Source: Streptomyces sp. DG2A-72 (lineage in GTDB: Bacteria > Actinomycetota > Actinomycetes > Streptomycetales > Streptomycetaceae). Taken from it: a DNA stretch of 64,000 bases. This document shows positions 25,495 through 35,614 of the stretch, one piece after another. The stretch's first letter is position 1; each line of letters begins with the position of its first letter. The translations under genes and the position numbers were made by a program. Below the pieces are notes generated by a model, which saw only the letters and a list, made by a program, of their open reading frames with translations, was not told the origin of the DNA and searched no databases. The DNA lies in contig NZ_JASTLC010000001.1 in the NCBI RefSeq assembly GCF_030499575.1, positions 5,356,001-5,420,000 of the forward strand, read 5' to 3'.

Positions 25495-25980
25495 GCGTAG
25501 CAGAAGTGCTTGATCCGGCGGATCGAGTACCCAGGGACCGTGACGTCACCGCGCCACGGACCGAATCCCCGAGAGCGATCACGGGGATGAACAGTAGGAG
25601 CCGCAGTGGGACCAGCAACTTCTCACGGGCCGGGAGCCGCACCCGTCCTGATGGGGCATCACTCTTTACTCACCGCGGTCTGAGCCGTTTCCCGGCGCGC
25701 CCGCCGCGCTGATCACCGAGCCGTCTCTCCCCCTCATCGACGTCAGGCACGCCCACCCTCCCGCGTCAACCGACGTCCGCCCGCCGGCATCCGTAGGCGG
25801 GCAGCACACCCGAGCGCCTCGCGTCCGAAGCGCCCGCCCTTCACCCGAGCCGGCATGCCGCATGCCCTCACCCCGTTCACCGCCTTCACGCCGGTCCTCC
25901 GTGTGCCCGGCGCACCTCCCCTCACCTCCCGTACTCCGTACTCCGTCCTGCCCTCGGGCACCACACCCAGGAGATCGCTC
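25495..25980. other. Upstream region of the arabinose transporter operon
   Basis: About 490 bp without a convincing gene. It should contain the promoter of the plus-strand transporter operon, downstream of operators O2 and O3. I see no clear -10/-35 pair and no further palindrome. Confidence 0.4.
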
Positions 25981-26096
25981 ATGTCGTCCAGCAGAAAGCC
26001 CCAGCTCCGTTCCGTCCGCCGGACCACGGTCGCGGCGACCTCCGCCGCCCTCGCCGGCGTGCTCCTCGCGGCCTGCGGCGGCGGCGGCACAAGGGC
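25981..26096 (+). pseudogene. Deleted sugar-binding lipoprotein: only the signal peptide remains
   Basis: ATG at 25981 with GGAG upstream opens a perfect lipoprotein signal: MSSSRKPQLRSVRRTTVAAT, a hydrophobic stretch and the lipobox LLAACGGGG. Immediately after the Gly run the sequence jumps, out of frame, into the coding sequence of a CUT1 permease (KGMGLLLVSPFL in the other frame). The whole substrate-binding domain and the permease start are missing, as if one deletion ran from the lipobox to the permease N-terminus; the GGCGGC-rich joint fits a repeat-mediated event or an assembly collapse. Confidence 0.85.
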
Positions 26097-26951
26097 ATGG
26101 GCCTGCTGCTGGTCAGCCCGTTCCTCCTGCTCTTCCTGGCCTTCCTGGTGGCCCCGCTGTGCTACGCCTTCTGGCTGAGCCTGCGCACCTCCACCCTGGT
26201 CGGCGGCGACCACTTCAGCTGGTTCGCCAACTACCAGCAGACCTTCAGCGACCCGCAGTTCCTGTCCGGCGTGCGCAGAGTCGTCGTCTTCGGTGTGGTC
26301 CAGATCCCAGTGATGCTCGGCTTCGCCCTGCTCGGAGCGCTGATCATCGACGAGGTGACCAGCAGGCTCGCCAAGGTCTTCCGGATGACCCTGTTCATGC
26401 CGTACGCCGTGCCCGCGGTGATCGGCGCGCTGATGTGGGGCTTCCTCTACAGCCCGACCTTCGGCCCGGTGAACTCGATCAGCGACTCGCTCGGCCTCGG
26501 CAAGGTCGACCTGCTGTCGCACGGTCTGATGCTGACCTCGCTCGGCAACATCGTGACCTGGCAGTGGACCGGCTACAACATGATTGTCCTGTACGCCGCC
26601 CTCCAGGGCCTGCCCCGCGAGGTCTACGAGGCGGCGAAGCTCGACGGCGCCGGCCAGCTCCAGACGGCCCTGCGCATCAAGGTCCCGATGATCTCCTCGG
26701 CGCTGGTGCTCACTCTGATGTTCACCCTCATCGGCACCCTGCAGTTCTTCACCGAGCCGCGGGTCCTGGAGAAGACCGCCTCCTCGGTGATCACCCCGGA
26801 CTACACACCGAACCTGTACGCCTACAACCTGGCGTTCCAGTACTCGGAGTTCAACTACTCCGCCGCCATCTCCTTCTCCCTCGGAGCGGTGGTCTTCATC
26901 GGCTCCTACATCTTCCTGTTCGCCACGCGCAAGAGGAGCGGACTGAAGTGA
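26097..26951 (+). CDS. ABC sugar permease, CUT1 family (MalF/AraP-like), 5' end removed
   Basis: 284 residues from the first available ATG. Six helices (LLLVSPFLLLFLAFLVAPL, etc.) and the EAA loop YEAAKLDGAGQLQTALRIKV are intact. The usual cytoplasmic N-terminal leader and its ribosome site are lost in the deletion that also removed the binding-protein gene; the nearest purine run (AAGGG) is too close to the ATG at 26097. Translation is therefore uncertain. The partner permease overlaps its stop by 4 bp. Predicted substrate: arabinose or arabino-oligosaccharides, from neighbours. Confidence 0.8.
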   Translation: MGLLLVSPFLLLFLAFLVAPLCYAFWLSLRTSTLVGGDHFSWFANYQQTFSDPQFLSGVRRVVVFGVVQIPVMLGFALLGALIIDEVTSRLAKVFRMTLFMPYAVPAVIGALMWGFLYSPTFGPVNSISDSLGLGKVDLLSHGLMLTSLGNIVTWQWTGYNMIVLYAALQGLPREVYEAAKLDGAGQLQTALRIKVPMISSALVLTLMFTLIGTLQFFTEPRVLEKTASSVITPDYTPNLYAYNLAFQYSEFNYSAAISFSLGAVVFIGSYIFLFATRKRSGLK

Positions 26952-27850
26952 CCACCGTCGCCGCAACCGCCGTCACCGCCGTCCCGGCCACCGGCCGTCG
27001 CCCGTCCGCCGCGCGCGGACGCGTCACCGTCAACGTGGTGATGGTGGCGATGATCCTGTACTTCCTGCTGCCGTTCTGGTGGCTGGTCGTCGCCGCCACC
27101 AAGGGCAACGACGCGCTGTTCTCCACCGCCGCCCTCTGGTTCCACTCGCCGGGCTCCTTCTTCACCAACCTCCAGCAGCTGTTCACCTACAACGGCGGCG
27201 AGTACCTGCGCTGGATGGGCAACACCGCGATCTACGCCGGTGTCAGCGGCGTCGGCGCCACCGCCGTGGCGACCCTCGCGGGCTACGCCTTCGCCAAGTA
27301 CCGCTTCCCCGGCCGGAACCTGCTCTTCTCCAGCCTCCTCGGCGCCATAATGGTGCCCGCCACCGCGCTGGCCATCCCCACCTATCTGCTGCTGAGCAAG
27401 GTGGCGCTGACCAACACCATGTGGGCGGTCATCCTGCCCCAGCTGCTCAACCCCTTCGGCGTCTACCTCGTACGGGTCTACGTCCAGGAGTCCCTGCCGG
27501 ACGAGCTGCTGGAGGCGGCCCGCATGGACGGGGCCGGTGAGCTGCGCGTGCTGTGGTCGGTGGCGCTGCCGACGCTGAAGCCGGCGCTCGTCACCGTGCT
27601 GCTGTTCTCCATGGTCGGCACCTGGAACAACTTCTTCCTGCCACTGGTCATGCTCAACGACGACAGGCTGTTCCCGCTCACCGTCGGCCTGCAGTCCTGG
27701 TACGAGGGAGCGATGATCCAGTCGGGCGCCAACGCGCTGTTCACCCTGGTCATCGCGGGCTCCCTGGTGGCGATCCTGCCACTGATCGTCACCTTCCTGC
27801 TCCTCCAGCGGTACTGGCGCGGCGGGTTGACCGTCGGAAGCCTCAAGTGA
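26948..27850 (+). CDS. ABC sugar permease, CUT1 family (MalG/AraQ-like)
   Basis: 300 residues; leader rich in Ala/Thr, then six helices starting VNVVMVAMILYFLLPFWWLV. The EAA loop reads LEAARMDGAGELRVLWSVAL. GTG start overlaps the preceding stop. Together with the MalF-like permease it formed an arabinoside importer whose binding protein is deleted here; a trans-acting binding protein would be needed for function. The GH51 enzyme follows 57 bp downstream. Confidence 0.9.
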   Translation: MTTVAATAVTAVPATGRRPSAARGRVTVNVVMVAMILYFLLPFWWLVVAATKGNDALFSTAALWFHSPGSFFTNLQQLFTYNGGEYLRWMGNTAIYAGVSGVGATAVATLAGYAFAKYRFPGRNLLFSSLLGAIMVPATALAIPTYLLLSKVALTNTMWAVILPQLLNPFGVYLVRVYVQESLPDELLEAARMDGAGELRVLWSVALPTLKPALVTVLLFSMVGTWNNFFLPLVMLNDDRLFPLTVGLQSWYEGAMIQSGANALFTLVIAGSLVAILPLIVTFLLLQRYWRGGLTVGSLK

Positions 27851-27907
27851 CCTGACGGGCCTGCCCGTTCTTCCTCTTCTTCTTGCGCACATCCCGGAGC
27901 GACCTTC

Positions 27908-29428
27908 ATGCTGCACGCCTCCCTGACCGTCGACCCCGCCTTCCGCGTCGCCGACGTGAGTCCCCGTACCTTCGGTTCCTTCGTCGAGCACATGGGCCGC
28001 TGTGTCTACACCGGCATCTACGAGCCCGGCCATCCGCTCGCCGACGAGGACGGCCTGCGCCGTGACGTCCTGGACCTGGTGCGTGAGCTGGGCGTGACCG
28101 CTGTGCGCTATCCCGGCGGCAACTTCGTCTCCGGCTTCCGCTGGGAGGACAGTGTCGGCCCGGTCACCGAACGCCCCACCCGCCTCGACCTCGCCTGGCA
28201 CAGCACCGAGACCAACGCCTTCGGCCTGCACGAGTTCCACCGCTGGGCCCAGAAGGCCGGCGTCGAGCCGATGATGGCCCTCAACCTCGGCACGCGGGGC
28301 GTCGCCGAGGCCCTGGACCTGCTGGAGTACAGCAACCACCCGGGTGGCACCGCCTGGTCCGACCAGCGGATCAAGAACGGCGCCCCGGACCCGTTCGGCA
28401 TCCGCATGTGGTGCCTGGGCAACGAGATGGACGGCCCCTGGCAGACCGGCCACAAGACCGCCCAGGAGTACGGCCGTATCGCCGCCGAGACCGCCCGCGC
28501 GATGCGCATGATCGACCCGAAGCTGGAACTGGTCGCCTGCGGCAGCTCCAGCTCCGCGATGCCGACCTTCGGCGCCTGGGAGGCCACCGTCCTGGAGGAG
28601 GCGTACGACCAGGTCGACTACATCTCCTGCCACGCCTACTACGAGGTGCTCGACGGCGACCTCGGCAGCTTCCTGGCCTCCGGCGTCGACATGGACCACT
28701 TCGTCGACTCGGTGGTGGCCACCGCCGACCACATCCGGGCCAAGCTGCGCCGCAAGAAGCGGATCAACCTCTCCTTCGACGAGTGGAACGTCTGGTACAA
28801 CACCCGTTTCGAGGCGCAGGAGAAGCCCACCGAGTGGGCCGTCGCCCCGCGCGTGATCGAGGACGAGTACAACGTCGCCGACGCCGTCGTGGTCGGCGGG
28901 CTGCTGATCAGCCTGCTGCGGCACAGCGACCGGGTCACCGCCGCCTGCCTCGCCCAGCTCGTGAACGTCATCGCCCCGATCCGCAGCGAGGCGGGGGGCC
29001 CGAGCTGGCGGCAGACCACCTTCCACCCCTTCGCCCAGGCGGCCCGCCATGCGCGCGGCACGGTCCTGCGCGTGGAGCCGCTGGCGCCGACGTATGAGAC
29101 GGAACGTTTCGGCGAGGTCTCCGTCGTCGATGCCGTGGCCACGCACCTCGCGGAGGCGGACGGCGCCGACGAGCTCACCGTCTTCGCCGTCAACCGGCAC
29201 CAGAGCGAGAACGTCGAACTCGCCCTCGACCTGCGGGCGTTCCCCGGCTACACGCCGGTCGAGCACTCGGTGCTGAGCGACCCCGACATCCGCGCCGCCA
29301 ACACCCAGGACGACCCCGACCGGGTCCGCCCGTACCCCGCAGACACCGGTCCCGTCGCCGACGGCCGTCTCACCGCGAGCCTGCCGCCGGTCTCCTGGAA
29401 CGTCATCCGGCTGCGCCGCGCCGGCTGA
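27908..29428 (+). CDS. abfA: Intracellular alpha-L-arabinofuranosidase, GH51
   Basis: 506 residues without signal peptide, the normal length for family 51. Acid/base Glu in CLGNEMDGPWQ (about 173) and nucleophile Glu in LSFDEWNVWYN (about 292) are present, with the conserved VRYPGGNFVSGFRWEDSVGP and the C-terminal beta-sandwich. It releases L-arabinose from imported arabino-oligosaccharides, feeding araA, araB and araD. ATG at 27908 follows CGGAGCGACC. Likely in one transcript with the permeases. Confidence 0.95.
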   Translation: MLHASLTVDPAFRVADVSPRTFGSFVEHMGRCVYTGIYEPGHPLADEDGLRRDVLDLVRELGVTAVRYPGGNFVSGFRWEDSVGPVTERPTRLDLAWHSTETNAFGLHEFHRWAQKAGVEPMMALNLGTRGVAEALDLLEYSNHPGGTAWSDQRIKNGAPDPFGIRMWCLGNEMDGPWQTGHKTAQEYGRIAAETARAMRMIDPKLELVACGSSSSAMPTFGAWEATVLEEAYDQVDYISCHAYYEVLDGDLGSFLASGVDMDHFVDSVVATADHIRAKLRRKKRINLSFDEWNVWYNTRFEAQEKPTEWAVAPRVIEDEYNVADAVVVGGLLISLLRHSDRVTAACLAQLVNVIAPIRSEAGGPSWRQTTFHPFAQAARHARGTVLRVEPLAPTYETERFGEVSVVDAVATHLAEADGADELTVFAVNRHQSENVELALDLRAFPGYTPVEHSVLSDPDIRAANTQDDPDRVRPYPADTGPVADGRLTASLPPVSWNVIRLRRAG

Positions 29429-29522
29429 CCCACCCCCTCGGACACCCGCCGTTCCTTGTTCTCCCGGAGAGCGGCGGGCCCCGCACCACCCCCTCTTCCC
29501 GGACATCCCTTGGGAGCCGCCC

Positions 29523-31568
29523 ATGTCCACCACCAGGGAAGGCGCCAGACACGGCGCCCTGCCCCGCACTCAGGCGATCACCCTGCTGCTGGCCCTGCTC
29601 GCAGCCGCCGTCGCCCTCGTCCTGCCCGCCGCCGGCCCGGCGCACGCGATCTCACGCGCCTCGCAGACCATGTACACCCCGCCGTCGAACGCCCCGTCCC
29701 CCGGCTCGCTCTACCCGCGCGCCGTGCGCCTGCAGCACAGCGGATCCTCCGACGGCACCCTGCTCGCCACGTTCGAGCAGTACAGCTCGGGCACCCCGGT
29801 CTTCCCGATCTACCGCAGCACCGACAACGGCAGCAGCTGGACGCAGATCTCCAGCATCACCGACACGCACAACGGCTTCGGCATGCGCTACCAGCCGTTC
29901 CTGTACGAACTCCCCACCGCCGTCGGCAACTTCCCGGCGGGCACGATCCTCGCCGCCGGCAACTCCATCCCCAGCGACCTGTCCTCGACCGAGCTGGACC
30001 TGTACGCCAGCACCGACCACGGCGCCAGCTGGTCCTACGTCAGCACCATCGCCACCGGCGGCAAGGCCGACCCCACGAACGGCCAGACGCCGGTCTGGGA
30101 GCCGTTCCTGATGGTCTCCGGCTCCAAGCTGATCGTGTACTACTCCGACCAGCGTGACCCCAACAACGGCCAGAAGATCGTGCACCAGGTCAGCACGGAC
30201 GGCCTGACCTGGGGTTCCGTGGTGAACGACGTCGCCACCTCGACCTACAGCGACCGTCCGGGCATGCCGGTGGTCGCGAAGCTCCCCAACGGCAACTACG
30301 TGATGACGTACGAGTTCTGGGGCGCCCCCGAGGGCGGCTTCGCCGTCTACTACAAGATCTCCTCCGACCCGGAGGCCTTCGGCTCGGCGACCGGCATCGC
30401 CCTCAAGGCGACCGACGGAACGGTGCCCACCAGCTCGCCGTACATCACCTGGCTGCCGACCGGCGGCGCCAACGGCACCCTGGTGGTCAGCGCCAACAGC
30501 ACCGACGACCTGTTCCTGAACACCCAGAACGGCGCGGCCGGTCAGTGGACGCGCATCGCCTCCACCGTCCCCGGCGGCTACAGCCGCGGTCTGCTCCCGC
30601 TCGCCGACGGCCACAGCCTGCTGGTCCTCAGCGGCGGCCACCTGACCAGCACCGGCCGCAACCCGGTCAGCTACGGCACCATCGACCTGGGCGGCGGCAT
30701 CTCGGACGGCGCCACGTACACCATGTCCAACGCCAACAGCCACCTGATGCTGACGATCGTCGGCGGTTCCACGACCAGCGGCGTGGGCGCCACCCAGCAG
30801 AACGTCGACAACGCCACCGACCAGCAGTGGAAGTTCGTCCAGCAGACCTCCGGCTACTTCAAGATCTTCAACGTGGCCAGTGGCAAGGTCCTGGGCGTGC
30901 AGAACCAGTCCACCGCCAACGGCGCCAAGGTCCTGCAGTGGGACGACGACGGCACCCTCGACCACGAGTGGGCGATCGCCCCGAACCCGGCGGGCGGTTT
31001 CACCGCCACCAACCGGATCAGCAGCAAGTACCTGGAGATCCCCAGCGCCTCCACCACCGTCGGCACCGCCGCCGGGCAGTGGTCCGACACCGGCTGCGCC
31101 TGCCAGCGGTGGGTTCTCACCCAGACCGCCCTGCCCACCCTGTCCACCGGCCAGTACCGGCTGGTCAACAAGAACAGCGGCAAGTTCCTGGAGATCCCCG
31201 GCGCCTCCACCACGGTGGGCAAGCAGGCGGGCCAGTGGGTGAACACCGCCAACAACTGCCAGCTGTGGACGTTCCAGTCGCAGAGCGGCGGGGCGTGGAC
31301 CGTGAAGAACGTCAACAGCGGTCTGTTCCTCGACAACAACGGCTCGACCTCGGCCGGCGCCGCCGTCGTCCAGAACTCGTCGTCGGGGGCGAACTCCCAG
31401 AAGTGGACGCTCACCGACGCGGGAGGCGGCTACTTCAAGCTCGTCAACTCCGCCAGCGGCCTGGTGGCGGACGTCGCCTCCGCCTCCACCGCCAACGGCG
31501 CGCTGATCGTCCAGTCGGCGGACAACGGCGCCGATGACGAACTGTGGCAGGTCGTGCGGGTCAACTGA
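29523..31568 (+). CDS. Secreted GH93 exo-arabinanase with C-terminal ricin-type binding domains
   Basis: 681 residues. A signal peptide ends near PAHAIS. Residues about 45-395 form a six-bladed propeller with Asp-box repeats (YRSTDNGSSWTQI, YASTDHGASWSYV) and FLYELPTAVGNFPAGTILAA, TPVWEPFLMV, typical of family 93, which releases arabinobiose from the end of linear arabinan. From about 400 two beta-trefoil ricin-like (CBM13-type) units follow, with repeated YLEIP/FLEIPxASTT and QxW motifs. It supplies arabinobiose to the importer and the GH51 enzyme. A strong hairpin follows the stop. Confidence 0.82.
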   Translation: MSTTREGARHGALPRTQAITLLLALLAAAVALVLPAAGPAHAISRASQTMYTPPSNAPSPGSLYPRAVRLQHSGSSDGTLLATFEQYSSGTPVFPIYRSTDNGSSWTQISSITDTHNGFGMRYQPFLYELPTAVGNFPAGTILAAGNSIPSDLSSTELDLYASTDHGASWSYVSTIATGGKADPTNGQTPVWEPFLMVSGSKLIVYYSDQRDPNNGQKIVHQVSTDGLTWGSVVNDVATSTYSDRPGMPVVAKLPNGNYVMTYEFWGAPEGGFAVYYKISSDPEAFGSATGIALKATDGTVPTSSPYITWLPTGGANGTLVVSANSTDDLFLNTQNGAAGQWTRIASTVPGGYSRGLLPLADGHSLLVLSGGHLTSTGRNPVSYGTIDLGGGISDGATYTMSNANSHLMLTIVGGSTTSGVGATQQNVDNATDQQWKFVQQTSGYFKIFNVASGKVLGVQNQSTANGAKVLQWDDDGTLDHEWAIAPNPAGGFTATNRISSKYLEIPSASTTVGTAAGQWSDTGCACQRWVLTQTALPTLSTGQYRLVNKNSGKFLEIPGASTTVGKQAGQWVNTANNCQLWTFQSQSGGAWTVKNVNSGLFLDNNGSTSAGAAVVQNSSSGANSQKWTLTDAGGGYFKLVNSASGLVADVASASTANGALIVQSADNGADDELWQVVRVN

Positions 31569-31575
31569 CCCGCCA

Positions 31576-31601
31576 GGGGGCCCGGTCGCGGCCGGGCCCC
31601 C
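31576..31601 (+). terminator. Hairpin terminator after the GH93 gene
   Basis: GGGGGCCCGG and CCGGGCCCCC pair perfectly around a 6-base loop 8 bp after the GH93 stop, separating the transporter/hydrolase operon from araBAD. Confidence 0.8.
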
Positions 31602-31626
31602 GCGCGCCTGTCCGACATCCCGAACG

Positions 31627-31637
31627 ATGACTGTCAT
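31627..31637. promoter_or_regulatory. Palindrome upstream of araB
   Basis: ATGACTGTCAT is a perfect inverted repeat (5-bp arms around T) flanked on both sides by CCGAACGA, 27 bp upstream of the araB start. It could be an operator for the araBAD operon; it does not match the operators near the LacI gene. Confidence 0.4.
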
Positions 31638-31663
31638 ACCGAACGAAAGAGGTGGGTCGCCCC

Positions 31664-33318
31664 GTGTCTGAAGAACCCTGTGTCGTGGGCGTCGACTTCG
31701 GAACCCTGTCCGGCCGTGCCGTGGTGGTACGGGTCAGCGACGGCGCGGAACTGGCGTCGGCGGAGCACGTCTACGCCCACGCCGTCCTCGACCGGAGCCT
31801 GCCCGACGGCACCCGGCTGCCCCCCGACTGGGCCCTGCAGGTGCCCTCGGACTACATCGACGTGCTGCGAGGCGCCGTACCCGAGGCGCTGACGCGGGCG
31901 GGAGTGCGGCCGGAGCAAGTCATCGGCATCGGCACCGACTTCACCGCCTGCACGGTCCTGCCGGTCCTCGCCGACGGCACACCGCTGTGCGAACTCCCCG
32001 GCCTGGAGATCCGCCCGCACGCCTACGTCAAGCTGTGGCGCCACCATGCCGCCCAGGGCCAGGCCGACCGGATCAACACGCTGGCCGCCGAGATGAAGGA
32101 GCCGTGGCTTGAGCGGTACGGCGGGAAGATCTCCTCGGAGTGGGAGTTCGCCAAGGCGCTCCAGGTCCTGGAGGAGGACCCCGAGATCTACCGGCGCACC
32201 GAGCGGTGGCTGGAGGCGGCCGACTGGATCGTGTGGCGGCTCTGCGGCACGTACGTCCGCAACGCCTGCACAGCCGGTTACAAGGGCCAGTACAGGACGG
32301 CACTTACCCCTCCCGGGACTATCTCGCCGCCCTGAACACGGACTTCGCCGACTTCGTGACCGACAAGCTGGACCATCCCATCGGTCAACTCGGCGATTCG
32401 GCCGGGGTGTTGACGGCCGAGGCCGCCGCCTGGACCGGGCTGCCGGAAGGCATCACGGTCTGTGTCGGCAACGTCGACGCCCATGTCACCGCCCCGGCGG
32501 CGTTCGCCGTGGAACCCGGCCAGATGGTCGCCATCATGGGCACCTCCACCTGCCATGTGATGAGCTCCGACCAGCAGGGTGCCGTGCCCGGCATGTGCGG
32601 GGTCGTGGACGGCGGCATCCTCCCCGGGCTGTGGGGCTACGAGGCAGGGCAGAGCGGTGTCGGCGACATCTTCGGCTGGTTCGTCCGCACGGGCCTGCCC
32701 GCCGAGTACGCGGAGCGTGCCGCCGCGGCCGGCCAGACCCCGCACGAGTACCTGACCGCCCTCGCGGCCGGACAGAAGGTCGGCGAACACGGCCTCCTCG
32801 CCCTCGACTGGCACAGCGGCAACCGCTCCGTCCTGGTCGACCACGACCTCAGCGGCCTGCTCATCGGCCAGACGCTCTCCACCCGCCCCGAGGACGTCTA
32901 CCGCGCCCTGCTCGAGTCCACCGCTTTCGGCACCCGCACCATCATCGACGCCTTCGAGTCCGCCGCCGTACCGGTGACGGAACTGATCATCGCGGGCGGC
33001 CTGACGAAGAACGCCCTCCTCATGCAGATCTACGCCGACGTCACCCGCCGCCCGCTGAGCATCATCGGCTCGACCCAGGGCCCGGCCCTCGGCGCCGCGA
33101 TGCACGCCGCCGTCGCCGCCGGGGCGTACCCCGACATCCGTGCCGCGGCCCACGCCATGGGCAGGGTCCACCGCCGGGTCTACCTGCCGGACCCGCAGCG
33201 CGCGGCGGCCTACGAGCGCCTCTACTCCGAATACCGCGTGCTGCACGACTACTTCGGCCGCGGCACCAACGACGTCATGCACCGCCTGCGCCGCATCCGC
33301 GCGGAAGCCTCTGCCTGA
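31664..33318 (+). pseudogene. araB: L-ribulokinase AraB, interrupted by a single-base frameshift
   Basis: FGGY kinase that phosphorylates L-ribulose. The first part ([37 protein letters not shown]) runs to about 32290, then ends at a false stop at 32335; the second part ([68 protein letters not shown]) continues in the next frame. Restoring one C (GGCCAGTACAGGACGG read as GGCCAGTACCAGGACGG) gives the expected [14 protein letters not shown], so a one-base deletion near 32293 explains it. Start GTG at 31664 suits AAAGAGG upstream. Either a true mutation or a sequencing error. Confidence 0.85.
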
Positions 33319-33341
33319 GCCACTGTGAAAGGAACCCCCTC

Positions 33342-34859
33342 ATGACCACTTCCGAAAGGCCCTACGACAGCCAGGAGATCTGGTTCCTCACCGGAAGCCA
33401 GGGCCTGTACGGCGACGACGTGCTGCGCCAGGTCGCCGACCAGTCCAGAAGCATTTCCGAGACCCTCGGCCGCCCCGGGAAAGTCCCGGTCAGGATCGTG
33501 TGGAAGCCGGTTCTCACCGACGCCGAGTCGATCCGCCGGATGTGCCAGGAGGCGAGCGCCTCCGACGCCTGCGTCGGCGTGATCGTGTGGATGCACACCT
33601 TCTCCCCGGCGAAGATGTGGATCGCCGGACTGAGCGCGCTGGACCGGCCGTTGCTGCATCTGCACACCCAGTACAACCTGTCGCTGCCCTGGCCGAGCAT
33701 CGACATGAACTTCATGAACCTCAATCAAGCCGCCCACGGCGACCGGGAGTTCGGGCACATCGAGTCCCGCGTCGGCGTCGACCGCAAGATCGTCGCCGGT
33801 CACGCGACCGACCCGAGGGTGATCCGGCGCGTCGCCGCCTGGGCCCGTGCCGCCGTCGGCCGCCAGGCCTCGCGGACCCTGCGGCTGGCCCGCTTCGGCG
33901 ACAACATGCGCGATGTCGCCGTGACCGAGGGCGACAAGGTGGAGGCCCAGCTGCGGTTCGGCTTCTCCGTCAACACCTACGCCGTCAACGACCTGGTCGC
34001 CGTCGTGGACCAGGTCGAGGACAAGGCGGCCACCGAACTCGCCGCCGAGTACGTCGAGTCGTACGAGGTCGTCCCGGCCCTGCGCCCCGGCGGCATCCGC
34101 CACGACTCGCTGCTGTATGCGGCCCGCCTCGAACTCGGCCTGCGCGCCTTCCTGACGGAGGGCGGCTTCACCGCCTTCACCACCAACTTCGAGGACCTCG
34201 GCGGCCTGCGCCAGCTGCCCGGCCTCGCCGTCCAGCGCCTGATGGCCGACGGCTACGGCTTCGGCGGCGAAGGAGACTGGAAGACCTCCGCCCTGCTGCG
34301 CACCATGAAGGTCATGGGCCTCGAACAGCCTGGCGGCACCACCTTCATGGAGGACTACACCTACCACCTCGGCCCCGGCACCCCGCGCGTCCTGGGCGCC
34401 CACATGCTGGAGGTCTGCCCCTCCGTGGCCGCCGACCGCCCCCGCTGCGAGATCCACCCCCTGTCCATCGGCGGCCGCGAGGACCCGGTCCGCCTGGTCT
34501 TCAACGCCTCCGAGGGGCCCGCCGTGGTCGTCGGCCTCTCCGACCTCGGCGACCGCTTCCGCCTCACGGCCAACGCCGTCGACGTCGTCGCCCCGAGCGA
34601 ATCGCTGCATCGCCTGCCGGTCGCCCGCGCCGTATGGAAGCCACGTCCGTCCCTGGCGGAATCGGCGGAGAGCTGGCTGCTCGCCGGCGCCCCGCACCAC
34701 ACCGTGCTCAGCTCGGCGGTCGGCGTCGAGACCCTGACCGACTACGCCGCCATGACCGGCGTCGAACTGCTCACGATCGACGAGAACACCACCACCGAGC
34801 AGTTCGGCAAGGAAATCCGCTGGAACGCCGCCTACCACCGCCTCGCCCAGGCCCTGTGA
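33342..34859 (+). CDS. araA: L-arabinose isomerase
   Basis: 505 residues, full length. It converts L-arabinose to L-ribulose in the cytoplasm. Family landmarks: [19 protein letters not shown] at the start, [15 protein letters not shown], the metal/catalytic region [36 protein letters not shown] and EVCPSVA...CEIHPL. ATG at 33342 follows GAAAGGAAC. Second gene of the araBAD operon. Confidence 0.96.
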   Translation: MTTSERPYDSQEIWFLTGSQGLYGDDVLRQVADQSRSISETLGRPGKVPVRIVWKPVLTDAESIRRMCQEASASDACVGVIVWMHTFSPAKMWIAGLSALDRPLLHLHTQYNLSLPWPSIDMNFMNLNQAAHGDREFGHIESRVGVDRKIVAGHATDPRVIRRVAAWARAAVGRQASRTLRLARFGDNMRDVAVTEGDKVEAQLRFGFSVNTYAVNDLVAVVDQVEDKAATELAAEYVESYEVVPALRPGGIRHDSLLYAARLELGLRAFLTEGGFTAFTTNFEDLGGLRQLPGLAVQRLMADGYGFGGEGDWKTSALLRTMKVMGLEQPGGTTFMEDYTYHLGPGTPRVLGAHMLEVCPSVAADRPRCEIHPLSIGGREDPVRLVFNASEGPAVVVGLSDLGDRFRLTANAVDVVAPSESLHRLPVARAVWKPRPSLAESAESWLLAGAPHHTVLSSAVGVETLTDYAAMTGVELLTIDENTTTEQFGKEIRWNAAYHRLAQAL

Positions 34860-34873
34860 CGAAGGAGACCACG

Positions 34874-35608
34874 ATGACCACAGTTGTCCGGGAGGGCCTG
34901 CGCCGAGAGGTACTGGAGGCGAACCTCGCCATCCCCCAGGTCGGCCTGGCGACCCTGACCTGGGGAAACGTCAGCGGGGTCGACCGCGAGGCGGGCGTGT
35001 TCGTCATCAAGCCTTCCGGGGTCCCCTACGCGGCCCTGACCATCGACGACCTGGTGACGGTCCGCCTGTCCGACGGCGCGGTGGTCGGGGGCGACCTGCG
35101 CCCCTCCACCGACACCGAGACCCACCGCTGCCTGTACCTGGCGTTCCCGTCCGTCGGCGGCGTGACCCACACCCACTCCACCCACGCGGTCGCCTTCGCC
35201 CAGGCCCGCCGCGACATCCCCGTCCTCGGCACCACCCACGCCGACACCTTCAACGGCCCCGTCCCCTGCACCCCCGACCTCACCGCCGAGCAGTGCGCGA
35301 AGGACTACGAGTACAACACCGGCCACGTCATCGTGGACCTCCTCGACGGCGACGACCAGCGGGCCGTCGAGGTCCCCGCCGCCCTCGTCGCGGGCCACGG
35401 CCCCTTCACCTGGGGCGCCACCGCCCGCAAGTCCCTGGAACACGCGATCATCTGCGAGGCGGTCGCCGACATCGCCCTCCACACCATGTCCCTCTCACCG
35501 ACGACACCGCCACCCCGTCACCTCCTGGAGCGCCACTACACCCGCAAACACGGCCCCGACGCCTACTACGGCAATCCGACGACCCCGACGACCCCGGCTA
35601 CCCGGTGA
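34874..35608 (+). CDS. araD: L-ribulose-5-phosphate 4-epimerase
   Basis: 244 residues. Class II aldolase/epimerase fold with GNVSGVD, KPSGVPYAAL, the zinc ligands in THTHSTHAVAFAQ and the HADTFNGPVPC block, and the C-terminal RHYTRKHGPDAYYG typical of AraD. It makes D-xylulose 5-phosphate, linking arabinose use to the pentose phosphate pathway. ATG at 34874 with GAAGGAG, 14 bp after araA. Last gene of the operon; the DNA beyond it is degraded. Confidence 0.95.
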   Translation: MTTVVREGLRREVLEANLAIPQVGLATLTWGNVSGVDREAGVFVIKPSGVPYAALTIDDLVTVRLSDGAVVGGDLRPSTDTETHRCLYLAFPSVGGVTHTHSTHAVAFAQARRDIPVLGTTHADTFNGPVPCTPDLTAEQCAKDYEYNTGHVIVDLLDGDDQRAVEVPAALVAGHGPFTWGATARKSLEHAIICEAVADIALHTMSLSPTTPPPRHLLERHYTRKHGPDAYYGNPTTPTTPATR

Positions 35609-35614
35609 CGGCGA

